DNA from: Chloroflexota bacterium
GTDB taxonomy: Bacteria; Chloroflexota; Dehalococcoidia; Lucifugimonadales; JACPCL1
Length of the DNA stretch: 11,927 nucleotides
NCBI GenBank assembly: GCA_016210395.1
Contig: JACQUI010000076.1
Span: forward strand, 1-11,927
Reading direction: 5' to 3'
Shown: positions 7,151-11,927 of the stretch, piece by piece
Layout of the letters: each line of letters opens with the position of its first letter
How positions within the stretch are numbered: the first letter of the stretch is position 1
Made by a program: the position numbers and the translations under genes
The notes under the pieces: generated by a model
What the model was told of the DNA's origin: nothing
The model's input: only the letters and a program-made list of their open reading frames with translations
Databases searched by the model: none

Positions 7151-8134
7151 CTAGTACTGGGCCAGGCGCTGGGCTGCGGCCACGATCTTGTCTACACTGG
7201 GCATGAAGGCGGCCTCCAGGCTGGCGGCGAAGGGCATGGCAGGGACATCGGGGCCGGTCAGGCGCATCACTGGGCCGTCCAGGTGCTCGAATGCCTCAGC
7301 GGCAATAATGGCAGCCACCTCGGCGCCCACGCCGCCCGTCAGGTTGTCCTCGTGGACAATGAGGACCTTGCCAGTCTTTTTGACCGACTCCAGGATGGTC
7401 TCCTTGTCTAGCGGCTTCACGGTGCGCAGGTCCACCACCTCGGCGCTGATGCCCTGCTGGGCCAGGACCTCGGCAGCCTGGAGGCAGTAGTGGAGGGTAA
7501 GCGCATAGCTGATGATGCTCAGGTGCTCTCCGCGGCGCTTCACGTCGGCCACGCCGATGGGCAGCGTGTACTCTTCGTCTGGCACCTCGCCGCGCACGCC
7601 CCGGTAGAGCCGCTTGTGCTCGAAGAACAGCACCGGGTCGTCGTCCCGGATGGCTGCCTTGAGCAAGCCTTTGGCGTCGTAGGGGGTTGACGGGTAGACC
7701 ACCTTGAGCCCGGGGCAGTGGTAGAAGAACCCCTCGGCACTCTGGGAGTGGTACAAGCCGCCGCGCACCGGGCCCCCGCACGGCGTGCGCACCACCAGCG
7801 GGACGCTGACCTGGCCGTTGGTGCCGTAGTGGGCCCTGGCTGCCTCGCCCACCAGTTGGTTCACGATGGGCCAGATGAAGTCGGTGAACTGGACCTCAGC
7901 GATGGGCCGCATCCCGTTGAGGGCCGCGCCAAGGGCCACGCCGACGATGGAGGACTCGGCCAGCGGGCTGTCCACAACCCGCTCCTCGCCGAACTCGTCC
8001 AGGAACCCCTCAGAGGCCAGGAACACGCCGCCTCGGCGGCCCACGTCTTCACCGATGATGAAGACACGCTGGTCCCGCCGCATCTCCTCCAGCATGGCCT
8101 CTCGGACCGCCTGGACCACATTCTTGACTGCCAC
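7151..8134 (-). CDS. 2-oxo acid dehydrogenase E1 component, beta subunit
   Basis: E1 beta pairs with E1 alpha in an alpha2-beta2 thiamine diphosphate enzyme that decarboxylates the 2-oxo acid and acylates the lipoyl group of E2. The 327-residue protein has the transketolase-like pyrimidine domain (about 2-185), with GEDVGRRGGVF, DSPLAES (E60, the glutamate that activates the cofactor), QSAEGFFYHCPGL and STPYDAKGLL. The C-terminal transketolase domain (about 200-325) carries VVDLRTVKPLD and VHEDNLTGGVGAEV. I start it at GTG 8134: GGGAGG lies 6 bases upstream and the E1 alpha stop (8139-8137) is only 2 bases before it, a typical coupled junction. ATG 8170 would overlap E1 alpha and lacks a ribosome binding site. 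Substrate is branched-chain 2-oxo acids or pyruvate. Confidence 0.95.
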   Translation of the reverse strand: MAVKNVVQAVREAMLEEMRRDQRVFIIGEDVGRRGGVFLASEGFLDEFGEERVVDSPLAESSIVGVALGAALNGMRPIAEVQFTDFIWPIVNQLVGEAARAHYGTNGQVSVPLVVRTPCGGPVRGGLYHSQSAEGFFYHCPGLKVVYPSTPYDAKGLLKAAIRDDDPVLFFEHKRLYRGVRGEVPDEEYTLPIGVADVKRRGEHLSIISYALTLHYCLQAAEVLAQQGISAEVVDLRTVKPLDKETILESVKKTGKVLIVHEDNLTGGVGAEVAAIIAAEAFEHLDGPVMRLTGPDVPAMPFAASLEAAFMPSVDKIVAAAQRLAQY

Positions 8135-8136
8135 GG

Positions 8137-9177
8137 CTAGCCTCCCTTCCGCCCTGGGGGAGTGGCCCACAGGTGGTCGAACAGCGTGGACGGGTCAGGT
8201 TGCGGCGCCTTCTCCGCGAACTCGGTGGCCTCGTCCACCTCAGCCTGCGCCCGGCGGCGGTACTCGCCGTCTGTTTCCTCGGTGAGCAGCTCTTCGGCCA
8301 TCAGGTAGTCTCGGAACAGCGGGATGGGGTCGCGCTTCCGCGCCTCGGCCAGCTCCTCTGGCGAGCGGTAGCGGCGGTCATCGTCGTCGCTGGTGTGGGG
8401 CATGATGCGCTCCACCTTCGCTTCAACGAGGGTCGGGCCTTCGCCACGCCTCGCCCGCTCGGCTGCCTCCCTGACCGCCCGGTAGACCTCCAGGGGGTCC
8501 ACGCCATTGACCGTGACTCCCGGCATGCCGTAGCCCTGTGCGCGGTCGGAGACGTTCTCCACCGCCATCTGCTTGCTGGCGGGCACTGAGATGGCGAGGG
8601 CGTTGTTCTCGCAGAAGAAGACCACCGGGAGCCTGTGGATGGCGGCGAAGTTCATGGCCTCGTGCCAGTCACCCTGGCTGGTGCCGCCGTCGCCACAGCA
8701 GAAGAGCACAACGGCCGGCTCCCTTCGCATCTTGGCAGCCAGGGCGGCACCCACGGCCTCGGGGCCATGAGGCCCTACGACGTTGGAGATGTTGTAGATG
8801 CGGTACTTGGGATAGGCCCCATGCGTGGGGAATTGGCGGCCGCCGCTCAAGGGGTTGCCAGCTTTGGCCCAGAAGCCCAGCATCATCTCCTGTGCCGTGA
8901 CCCCCACCGTCAGCAGCAGACAGATGTCCCGGTAGTAGGGGAAGAAGAGGTCTCGGCCGCGGTCCATGGCCATGGCGGCACCGGTCTGGGCCGCCTCGTG
9001 GCCGGTGCTGGCGCCCACGATGGGTAGCTTGCCCTGGCGGTTCAGCGCCCACGCTCGCTCGTCCAGGGCGCGGGTCAGGAGCATCTTGAAGTACATCTCC
9101 AGGAGCTGCTCGGCTGAGAGGCCCAGGGCCTTGTGCTTGCCCGGAGCGATGGCTTCCACAACCCCAGCGTGATTCAT
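8137..9177 (-). CDS. 2-oxo acid dehydrogenase E1 component, alpha subunit (branched-chain-like)
   Basis: This is the first gene of the operon, 346 residues. It carries the thiamine diphosphate-binding motif GDG (162-164) ending in NN (191-192), with the helix GTSQGDWHEAMNFAA between. A stretch HTSDDDDRRYRSPEE (261-275) sits where branched-chain E1 alpha subunits have their HTSDD-rich loop, so 2-oxoisovalerate-type substrates are favoured over pyruvate, though close homologues act on several. PYYRD (80-84), a YPKYRIYNISNVVG segment and TGHEAAQTG (58-66) also match the family. ATG 9177 is chosen because GGGAGG lies 5 bases upstream; an upstream ATG at 9237 would lie above the promoter's -10 box. 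The complex would supply acyl-CoA for branched-chain fatty acids or energy metabolism. E3 must be encoded elsewhere. Confidence 0.95.
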   Translation of the reverse strand: MNHAGVVEAIAPGKHKALGLSAEQLLEMYFKMLLTRALDERAWALNRQGKLPIVGASTGHEAAQTGAAMAMDRGRDLFFPYYRDICLLLTVGVTAQEMMLGFWAKAGNPLSGGRQFPTHGAYPKYRIYNISNVVGPHGPEAVGAALAAKMRREPAVVLFCCGDGGTSQGDWHEAMNFAAIHRLPVVFFCENNALAISVPASKQMAVENVSDRAQGYGMPGVTVNGVDPLEVYRAVREAAERARRGEGPTLVEAKVERIMPHTSDDDDRRYRSPEELAEARKRDPIPLFRDYLMAEELLTEETDGEYRRRAQAEVDEATEFAEKAPQPDPSTLFDHLWATPPGRKGG

Positions 9178-9223
9178 CGTCACCTCCCGCTCCCGCCTTC
9201 GCCAGATTTGGCTTCCTACTTGC

Positions 9224-9251
9224 ATTATACGCCCCACGGCACAGGTAACAA
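9224..9251 (-). promoter_or_regulatory. Sigma70-type promoter of the E1 alpha-E1 beta-E2 operon
   Basis: On the minus strand TTGTTA (9251-9246) and a perfect TATAAT (9229-9224) are separated by 16 bases. Transcription would begin near 9217, giving a leader of about 40 bases before ATG 9177 and its GGGAGG. This supports the shorter E1 alpha start. Confidence 0.7.
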
Positions 9252-9368
9252 AAGCTGGGATGAGACGGGAGCTGCCGGAGGGTGGCTCGCGTACGGGCCG
9301 CTTTGGGGCAAGGTCAGTCAGACTCGCGGCCGATGGCTAGGGCTCAGCATGAGTGGTAGAGACCGTTG

Positions 9369-9394
9369 CCGCTCGTGGTGAGCTTGTCGAACCA
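9369..9394 (-). repeat. Dispersed hairpin repeat, copy 2 (inverted relative to copy 1)
   Basis: Read on the minus strand, this matches 8-33 with one difference in 26 bases. The inner arms CGTGGT and ACCACG are retained, while the outer arm on one side has diverged. It sits between the AbiJ-like gene and the promoter of the dehydrogenase operon, in a gap (9178-9459) that otherwise holds that promoter and no gene. Confidence 0.7.
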
Positions 9395-9459
9395 CGGGTG
9401 GGCTTCACGGTTGCACCGTCACGAAAGGAGCACCCAGGTCACAGACACACGCCCAGGTC

Positions 9460-10302
9460 TCATCGTCCGAACTTACCAACCAGGTAGGCGATAGTAGCGG
9501 CTGACACGGTCAATACCCATTCCGCCTCAGGCAATTCGACCGCCGCAGCGCCCACCTGTCCATGACTAACCCCCGGAGCCGCACCGCGATAGGCGTAGAC
9601 CTTCTCGATGGCTTGGCGAATGGCGTGATGAATACCAACGCTGAAGGGCTTGCGGTCGAGCAGCGTGTTGAGCTGAACACCAGTGGTCCCAGCGATGATG
9701 TTGGCTGTCGCCTCTACAGCGCCTACTGCGTCTTTCACGCAGTTCTCTTTGTCTGGCTGTGGCCGCTTATTGAAATGCTGAATAGCCTTGCCGAGCTGCT
9801 CGTCAGGGCCCCTGAATCTCGGATTGGCGAGAAGGGTTGTGGCGGCTCGTATCGCAGTAGCAGCTTGAGGGTTGAGTCGCTTAACTACTTTGCCATCCGT
9901 TAATGTCCAAGGGATGCCCTCGTTGGCCAGGCACGCATTGACTTGTTCCATAAAACGAGGGAGGTATTGCGCTTCCCACCGATTCCCTGCGAATCTGCAA
10001 ACTTCCTCCAAGATGTCATAGAACTGCCACCAAGGACATCGTAGGAGCACTTCAGGAATGTAGTAGGCCCAGGGGCCGCCCAACGGGCTCTTAGGGGGTT
10101 CCCTTTCCAGCACTGTCCATATGTATGGCCGGAACACTCGGTACAAGCCGTGAGGCTCAAGCCCGAATACCGACGACGTGGTGACGAAGTTATGGATCTC
10201 GTTAGTCACGGCCTCGCGAACCCGCCTTGGCAGGTAGTCATCCGCCTTGGGCTCCGTCTGCGGTGCGAAGCCATGTCTTTCTGAGAAAGAATCGTTAGAC
10301 AT
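9460..10302 (-). CDS. AbiJ-like (HEPN-type) abortive infection family protein
   Basis: This 280-residue protein has two recognisable parts. The N-terminus, FSERHGFAPQ (6-15) followed by LPRRVREAVTNEI, resembles the AbiJ N-terminal NTD4-type domain, which begins with an FSER motif and an LRN/RxR helix. The C-terminal helical domain (about 180-278) has DKENCVKDAVGAVEA, IEKVYAYRG, PGVSHG (243-248) and a final WVLTVSAATIAYLVGKF helix. That is the pattern of AbiJ/HEPN-like C-terminal domains, in which a G-x-x-HG loop is conserved. Relatives are linked to phage-triggered cell shutdown, probably through RNA cleavage; activity here is inferred from family only. ATG 10302 has GGAGG 9 bases upstream; ATG 10311 abuts that GGAGG and cannot use it. 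Base 9841-9900 has 33 of 60 G+C against 47 of 60 at 6001-6060, suggesting acquisition. It is a single gene with no obvious partner. Confidence 0.6.
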   Translation of the reverse strand: MSNDSFSERHGFAPQTEPKADDYLPRRVREAVTNEIHNFVTTSSVFGLEPHGLYRVFRPYIWTVLEREPPKSPLGGPWAYYIPEVLLRCPWWQFYDILEEVCRFAGNRWEAQYLPRFMEQVNACLANEGIPWTLTDGKVVKRLNPQAATAIRAATTLLANPRFRGPDEQLGKAIQHFNKRPQPDKENCVKDAVGAVEATANIIAGTTGVQLNTLLDRKPFSVGIHHAIRQAIEKVYAYRGAAPGVSHGQVGAAAVELPEAEWVLTVSAATIAYLVGKFGR

Positions 10303-10402
10303 TTTGCGCATCCTCCAGCGCTGTCACTGGCTGCTTGCTGGGTAGCTCCAGGCGCTCTCGAGCACGCCCACATGAGCTTCTTGGGCAGCAGGGAATCAAG
10401 CG

Positions 10403-10509
10403 TCAGCCCCTCACCCCCACCGCCGCCTTGCGGAAGGCCAGGCCCTTGCCGCCCTCCGCGGCGTCTACCAGCACGCGGTCGCCCTCCTTGGACTCGCTGG
10501 CCAGGATGC
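10403..10509 (-). pseudogene. Duplicated 3' end of the clp ATPase gene (remnant)
   Basis: Bases 10407-10509 match 11167-11269, the 3' end of the neighbouring clp gene, without gaps and with about 10 differences in 103 bases. Read on the minus strand, the final 35 codons remain open and 27 of 35 residues are the same (for example KEGDRVL and GKGLAFRKA), ending at TGA 10405-10403 instead of TAG. Nothing upstream of this short tail belongs to a clp gene: the next bases are the antitoxin stop codon at 10514-10512. It is thus a gene end without a gene, on the far side of the toxin-antitoxin operon. Confidence 0.85.
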
Positions 10510-10511
10510 TT

Positions 10512-10751
10512 TTAGACCTCTGCCTTTGACCTCTGGCGCAGGCGCTCCAGTATCCACATCCGCGCAAGCGTGGTGGGACCGATGCCAAGCTCGGCGGCCT
10601 CCTTCCTCAGGGCCTCCCACTTGTCCGCCGATAGCCTGACCGGAATGACCTTGTCCAGCGGCTTCTTCACCTCCACCTTGATGACTTGGTCGGCCTCGTC
10701 CCAGGTATCACCCTGCTCAATGCGCTCGATTTCCTTGTCTAGGTCGGCCAT
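10512..10751 (-). CDS. CopG/RHH-type antitoxin (BrnA-like partner)
   Basis: This 79-residue protein starts with an acidic, toxin-binding-like segment (MADLDKEIERIEQ). It continues with KVEVKKPLDKVIPVRLSADK, the beta strand of a ribbon-helix-helix fold, and two helices, WEALRKEAAELG and TTLARMWILERLRQR. This matches CopG-type antitoxins that accompany BrnT toxins: they bind the toxin and repress the operon. ATG 10751 is chosen because GGAGG lies 8 bases upstream; a GTG at 10766 lies above that site and would overlap the toxin. The toxin stop and antitoxin ATG read TGA-G-ATG, so translation is coupled. The gene ends 2 bases from the boundary of the duplicated clp tail. Confidence 0.82.
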   Translation of the reverse strand: MADLDKEIERIEQGDTWDEADQVIKVEVKKPLDKVIPVRLSADKWEALRKEAAELGIGPTTLARMWILERLRQRSKAEV

Positions 10752-10752
10752 C

Positions 10753-11037
10753 TCATCCGCCTCCACCGGCCCTGGTGTACAGCCGCCTTTCGGCGTTCGT
10801 CATTTCCCGGGCCGTGACTACTTTCCAGGTGCCTCTGCCGAGGTGGGCTAGGACCACGAGGATGTAACGCCCCGCAGCACTCTGGCTGAAGAGCTTGTAC
10901 AGTCCCTCCCTGCCCCTCCTGACATGCCGCCTCTCTGTGAAACATGCCTCTTCGACTTCAGCCCATGAGACGCCGTGCTTCGACTCGATCTTGTCGAGAA
11001 TGGCGTCGTCAATCTCCAGGGCCTCGATGCGAAGCAC
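10753..11037 (-). CDS. BrnT-like toxin (RelE-fold ribonuclease family)
   Basis: This 94-residue protein has the BrnT pattern: KHGVSWAEVEEACF (about 20-33) near the N-terminus, a central GLYKLFSQSAAGRYILVVLAHL pair of strands, and a C-terminal VVTAREMTNAERRLY (about 73-87) that corresponds to the family's 'ISARKAT..ERRLY' motif. BrnT toxins are RelE-fold ribonucleases that arrest translation by cutting RNA; the basic residues and R-E-R run fit that. Start is GTG 11037 with GGGAG 7 bases upstream, and an in-frame stop lies just above it. It is the first gene of a two-gene operon, toxin before antitoxin, the usual BrnTA order. Some related RelE-like or DUF4258-type toxins look similar, so the subfamily is less certain than the toxin call. 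Confidence 0.82.
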   Translation of the reverse strand: MLRIEALEIDDAILDKIESKHGVSWAEVEEACFTERRHVRRGREGLYKLFSQSAAGRYILVVLAHLGRGTWKVVTAREMTNAERRLYTRAGGGG

Positions 11038-11060
11038 GCATCATCTCCCGCAGAGAACAG

Positions 11061-11087
11061 CGTATACGATTTGTATACGGATGTCAA
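11061..11087 (-). promoter_or_regulatory. Toxin-antitoxin promoter with palindromic operator
   Basis: On the minus strand a perfect -35 TTGACA (11087-11082) is followed by a dyad, CGTATAC-5 bases-GTATACG (11079-11061), with perfect 7-base arms. The proximal arm supplies a likely -10 (TATACG, 11066-11061; spacer 15). Transcription would start about 16 bases before the toxin GTG. A dyad between and over the promoter boxes is what autoregulation by a ribbon-helix-helix antitoxin would need. Confidence 0.7.
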
Positions 11088-11131
11088 GGAGGCGAGGTCG
11101 GTAGCCCGCAACGCGGTCGCGCCTTCCGATG

Positions 11132-11158
11132 CCGAGCGAGGAGGGCTGTCCTCGCCGG
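11132..11158 (-). terminator. Strong hairpin just past the clp stop codon
   Basis: CCG-A-GCGAGGA (11132-11142) pairs with TCCTCGC-CGG (11149-11158) around a GGGCTG loop, 10 bp with one bulged A. It begins 4 bases after the clp stop (TAG 11165-11163) and would isolate clp from the toxin-antitoxin operon. No T-run follows, so it could be a 3'-end protecting or rho-assisted structure. Confidence 0.45.
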
Positions 11159-11162
11159 CGCG

Positions 11163-11927
11163 CTATCCCCTCACCCCCGCCTCCGCCTTGCGGAACGCCA
11201 GGCCCTTGCCGTCCTCCGCCACGTCGGCCAGCACGCGGTCGCCCTCCTTGAACTCGCCGGCCAGGATGCGCGACGACAGGGGGTTCTCCAGCGTCCGCTG
11301 GATGGCGCGGCGCAGCGGGCGGGCGCCGTAGACCGGGTCGAAGCCCTCTTTCGCCAGCCAGGCGGTGGCCGCTGGCGTCAGCTCGATGGCGATGCCCCGC
11401 TCCGCCAGGCGCTTGCCTACCTGGGCGGTCAGCAGCCCCACGATCTGGCCGATGTGCTCCTGGGTCAGCGGGTCGAAGATGACCACCTCGTCAATGCGGT
11501 TCAGGAACTCCGGGCGGAAGGCCTTCTTGAGTGCCTCCTCGATGGCAGCGTGCAGGCGCTCCCGCTCCGCTGCGATCTCCGCCTCACGGCGGAAGCCAAT
11601 GGCTTGCGGACGCCCGAACTCGGATGTGCCCAGGTTGCTTGTCATAATGATGCCGGAGTTGCGGAAGTCCGCCGAGCGCCCGTGGCCGTCGGTCAGGCGG
11701 CCGTCCTCCATGATCTGGAGCAGGACGTTGAGCACGTCGGGGTGGGCCTTCTCCACCTCGTCCAGCAGCACCACGCGGAAGGGGCGGCGGCGCACCGCCT
11801 CGGTGAGCTGGCCACCCTCCTCGAAGCCCACGTAGCCCGGCGGCGCCCCGATGAGGCGGGAGACGGTGTGCTTCTCCATGTACTCCGACATGTCCAGGCG
11901 GACCATGGACTCCTCATGGTCGAAGAG
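11163..11927 (-). CDS. Clp/Hsp100 AAA+ ATPase (ClpC or ClpB), C-terminal part, 5' end beyond the window
   Basis: The reading frame runs off the right edge; about 254 C-terminal residues are present. They cover the second AAA+ module past its Walker A: MVRLDMSEYMEKHTVSRLIGAPPGYVG (the pore loop GYVG), Walker B VVLLDEVEKAHPDV, sensor-1 IIMTSNLGT, FRPEFLNRIDEV (arginine finger region) and sensor-2 YGARPLRRAIQR. The C-terminal domain ends in GEFKEGDRV...GKGLAFRK. Such unfoldases either feed ClpP (ClpC) or disaggregate proteins with DnaK (ClpB). The IGF segment after TSNLGT and the NPLSSRIL tail lean to ClpC, but the diagnostic middle domain and any ClpP loop cannot be decided from what is visible. 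The last 35 codons are duplicated at 10403-10509. Confidence 0.93.
   Translation of the reverse strand, partial: LFDHEESMVRLDMSEYMEKHTVSRLIGAPPGYVGFEEGGQLTEAVRRRPFRVVLLDEVEKAHPDVLNVLLQIMEDGRLTDGHGRSADFRNSGIIMTSNLGTSEFGRPQAIGFRREAEIAAERERLHAAIEEALKKAFRPEFLNRIDEVVIFDPLTQEHIGQIVGLLTAQVGKRLAERGIAIELTPAATAWLAKEGFDPVYGARPLRRAIQRTLENPLSSRILAGEFKEGDRVLADVAEDGKGLAFRKAEAGVRG

Noticed and set aside
6274..8140. Several plus-strand frames of 100-270 codons opposite E2 and E1 beta
   Set aside because: They are all shadows of conserved minus-strand genes and lack family signatures.
9178..9237. Upstream ATG 9237 as the E1 alpha start
   Set aside because: It lies above the TATAAT box at 9229-9224 and lacks a ribosome binding site; ATG 9177 has GGGAGG.
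9433..9459. Direct repeat CCCAGGTC at 9433-9440 and 9452-9459
   Set aside because: Eight bases repeated once is plausible by chance and no promoter or gene feature depends on it.
10403..10588. 61-codon minus-strand frame as a small gene
   Set aside because: Its second half is the duplicated clp tail and its first half overlaps the antitoxin out of frame; it has no proper start signal.
1..11927. tRNA, rRNA, CRISPR array or transposase/integrase genes
   Set aside because: I looked for these and found no supporting sequence; the clp-flanked cassette has no recombinase of its own.

Overview
The window looks like chromosomal DNA of a GC-rich, free-living bacterium. Three things point tentatively to the Chloroflexota, perhaps a Dehalococcoidia-like lineage: the style of the 2-oxo acid dehydrogenase and Clp proteins, the high GC of the housekeeping genes, and a short hairpin repeat (1-33 and 9369-9394) that I associate from memory with such genomes. 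This assignment is an inference. No rRNA, tRNA or CRISPR array is visible.

Layout, left to right. (1) 1-33: a hairpin repeat, then a flavin reductase-like gene on the minus strand. (2) 847-1815: a glycine/betaine/sarcosine/D-proline reductase family 'selenoprotein B' gene on the plus strand. A naive reading stops it at TGA 1549-1551. The same frame continues through a conserved U-P-V-C motif to 1815, and a bacterial SECIS-like hairpin lies at the expected distance, so I annotate one recoded selenoprotein. (3) 1816-2310: about 0.5 kb with no gene and several inverted repeats. (4) 2311-5436: a lower-GC gene for a 1041-residue fusion of an SF1 (Upf1/DNA2-like) helicase, a phospholipase D-type nuclease and a zinc ribbon. 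This is the architecture described for the single-gene type II Mokosh antiphage system. (5) 5673-9177: a minus-strand operon for E1 alpha, E1 beta and E2 of a branched-chain/pyruvate-type 2-oxo acid dehydrogenase, with a good sigma70-like promoter and a run of three hairpins between E1 beta and E2; E3 is not in the window. (6) 9460-10302: a lower-GC gene resembling the AbiJ/HEPN-type abortive-infection family. (7) 10403-11269: a BrnT-like toxin and CopG/RHH-type antitoxin operon with a palindromic operator. It is bracketed by the 3' end of a ClpB/ClpC ATPase gene and a second, about 90% identical copy of that 3' end. (8) 11163-11927: the C-terminal part of the Clp/Hsp100 ATPase gene, running off the right edge.

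The window therefore mixes GC-rich metabolic and chaperone genes with acquired-looking defence or selfish genes (helicase-PLD, AbiJ-like, toxin-antitoxin). The most unusual observations are the in-frame Sec codon with its SECIS, the Mokosh-like fusion, and a toxin-antitoxin cassette that appears to have entered at the 3' end of clp and left a duplicated gene end behind.
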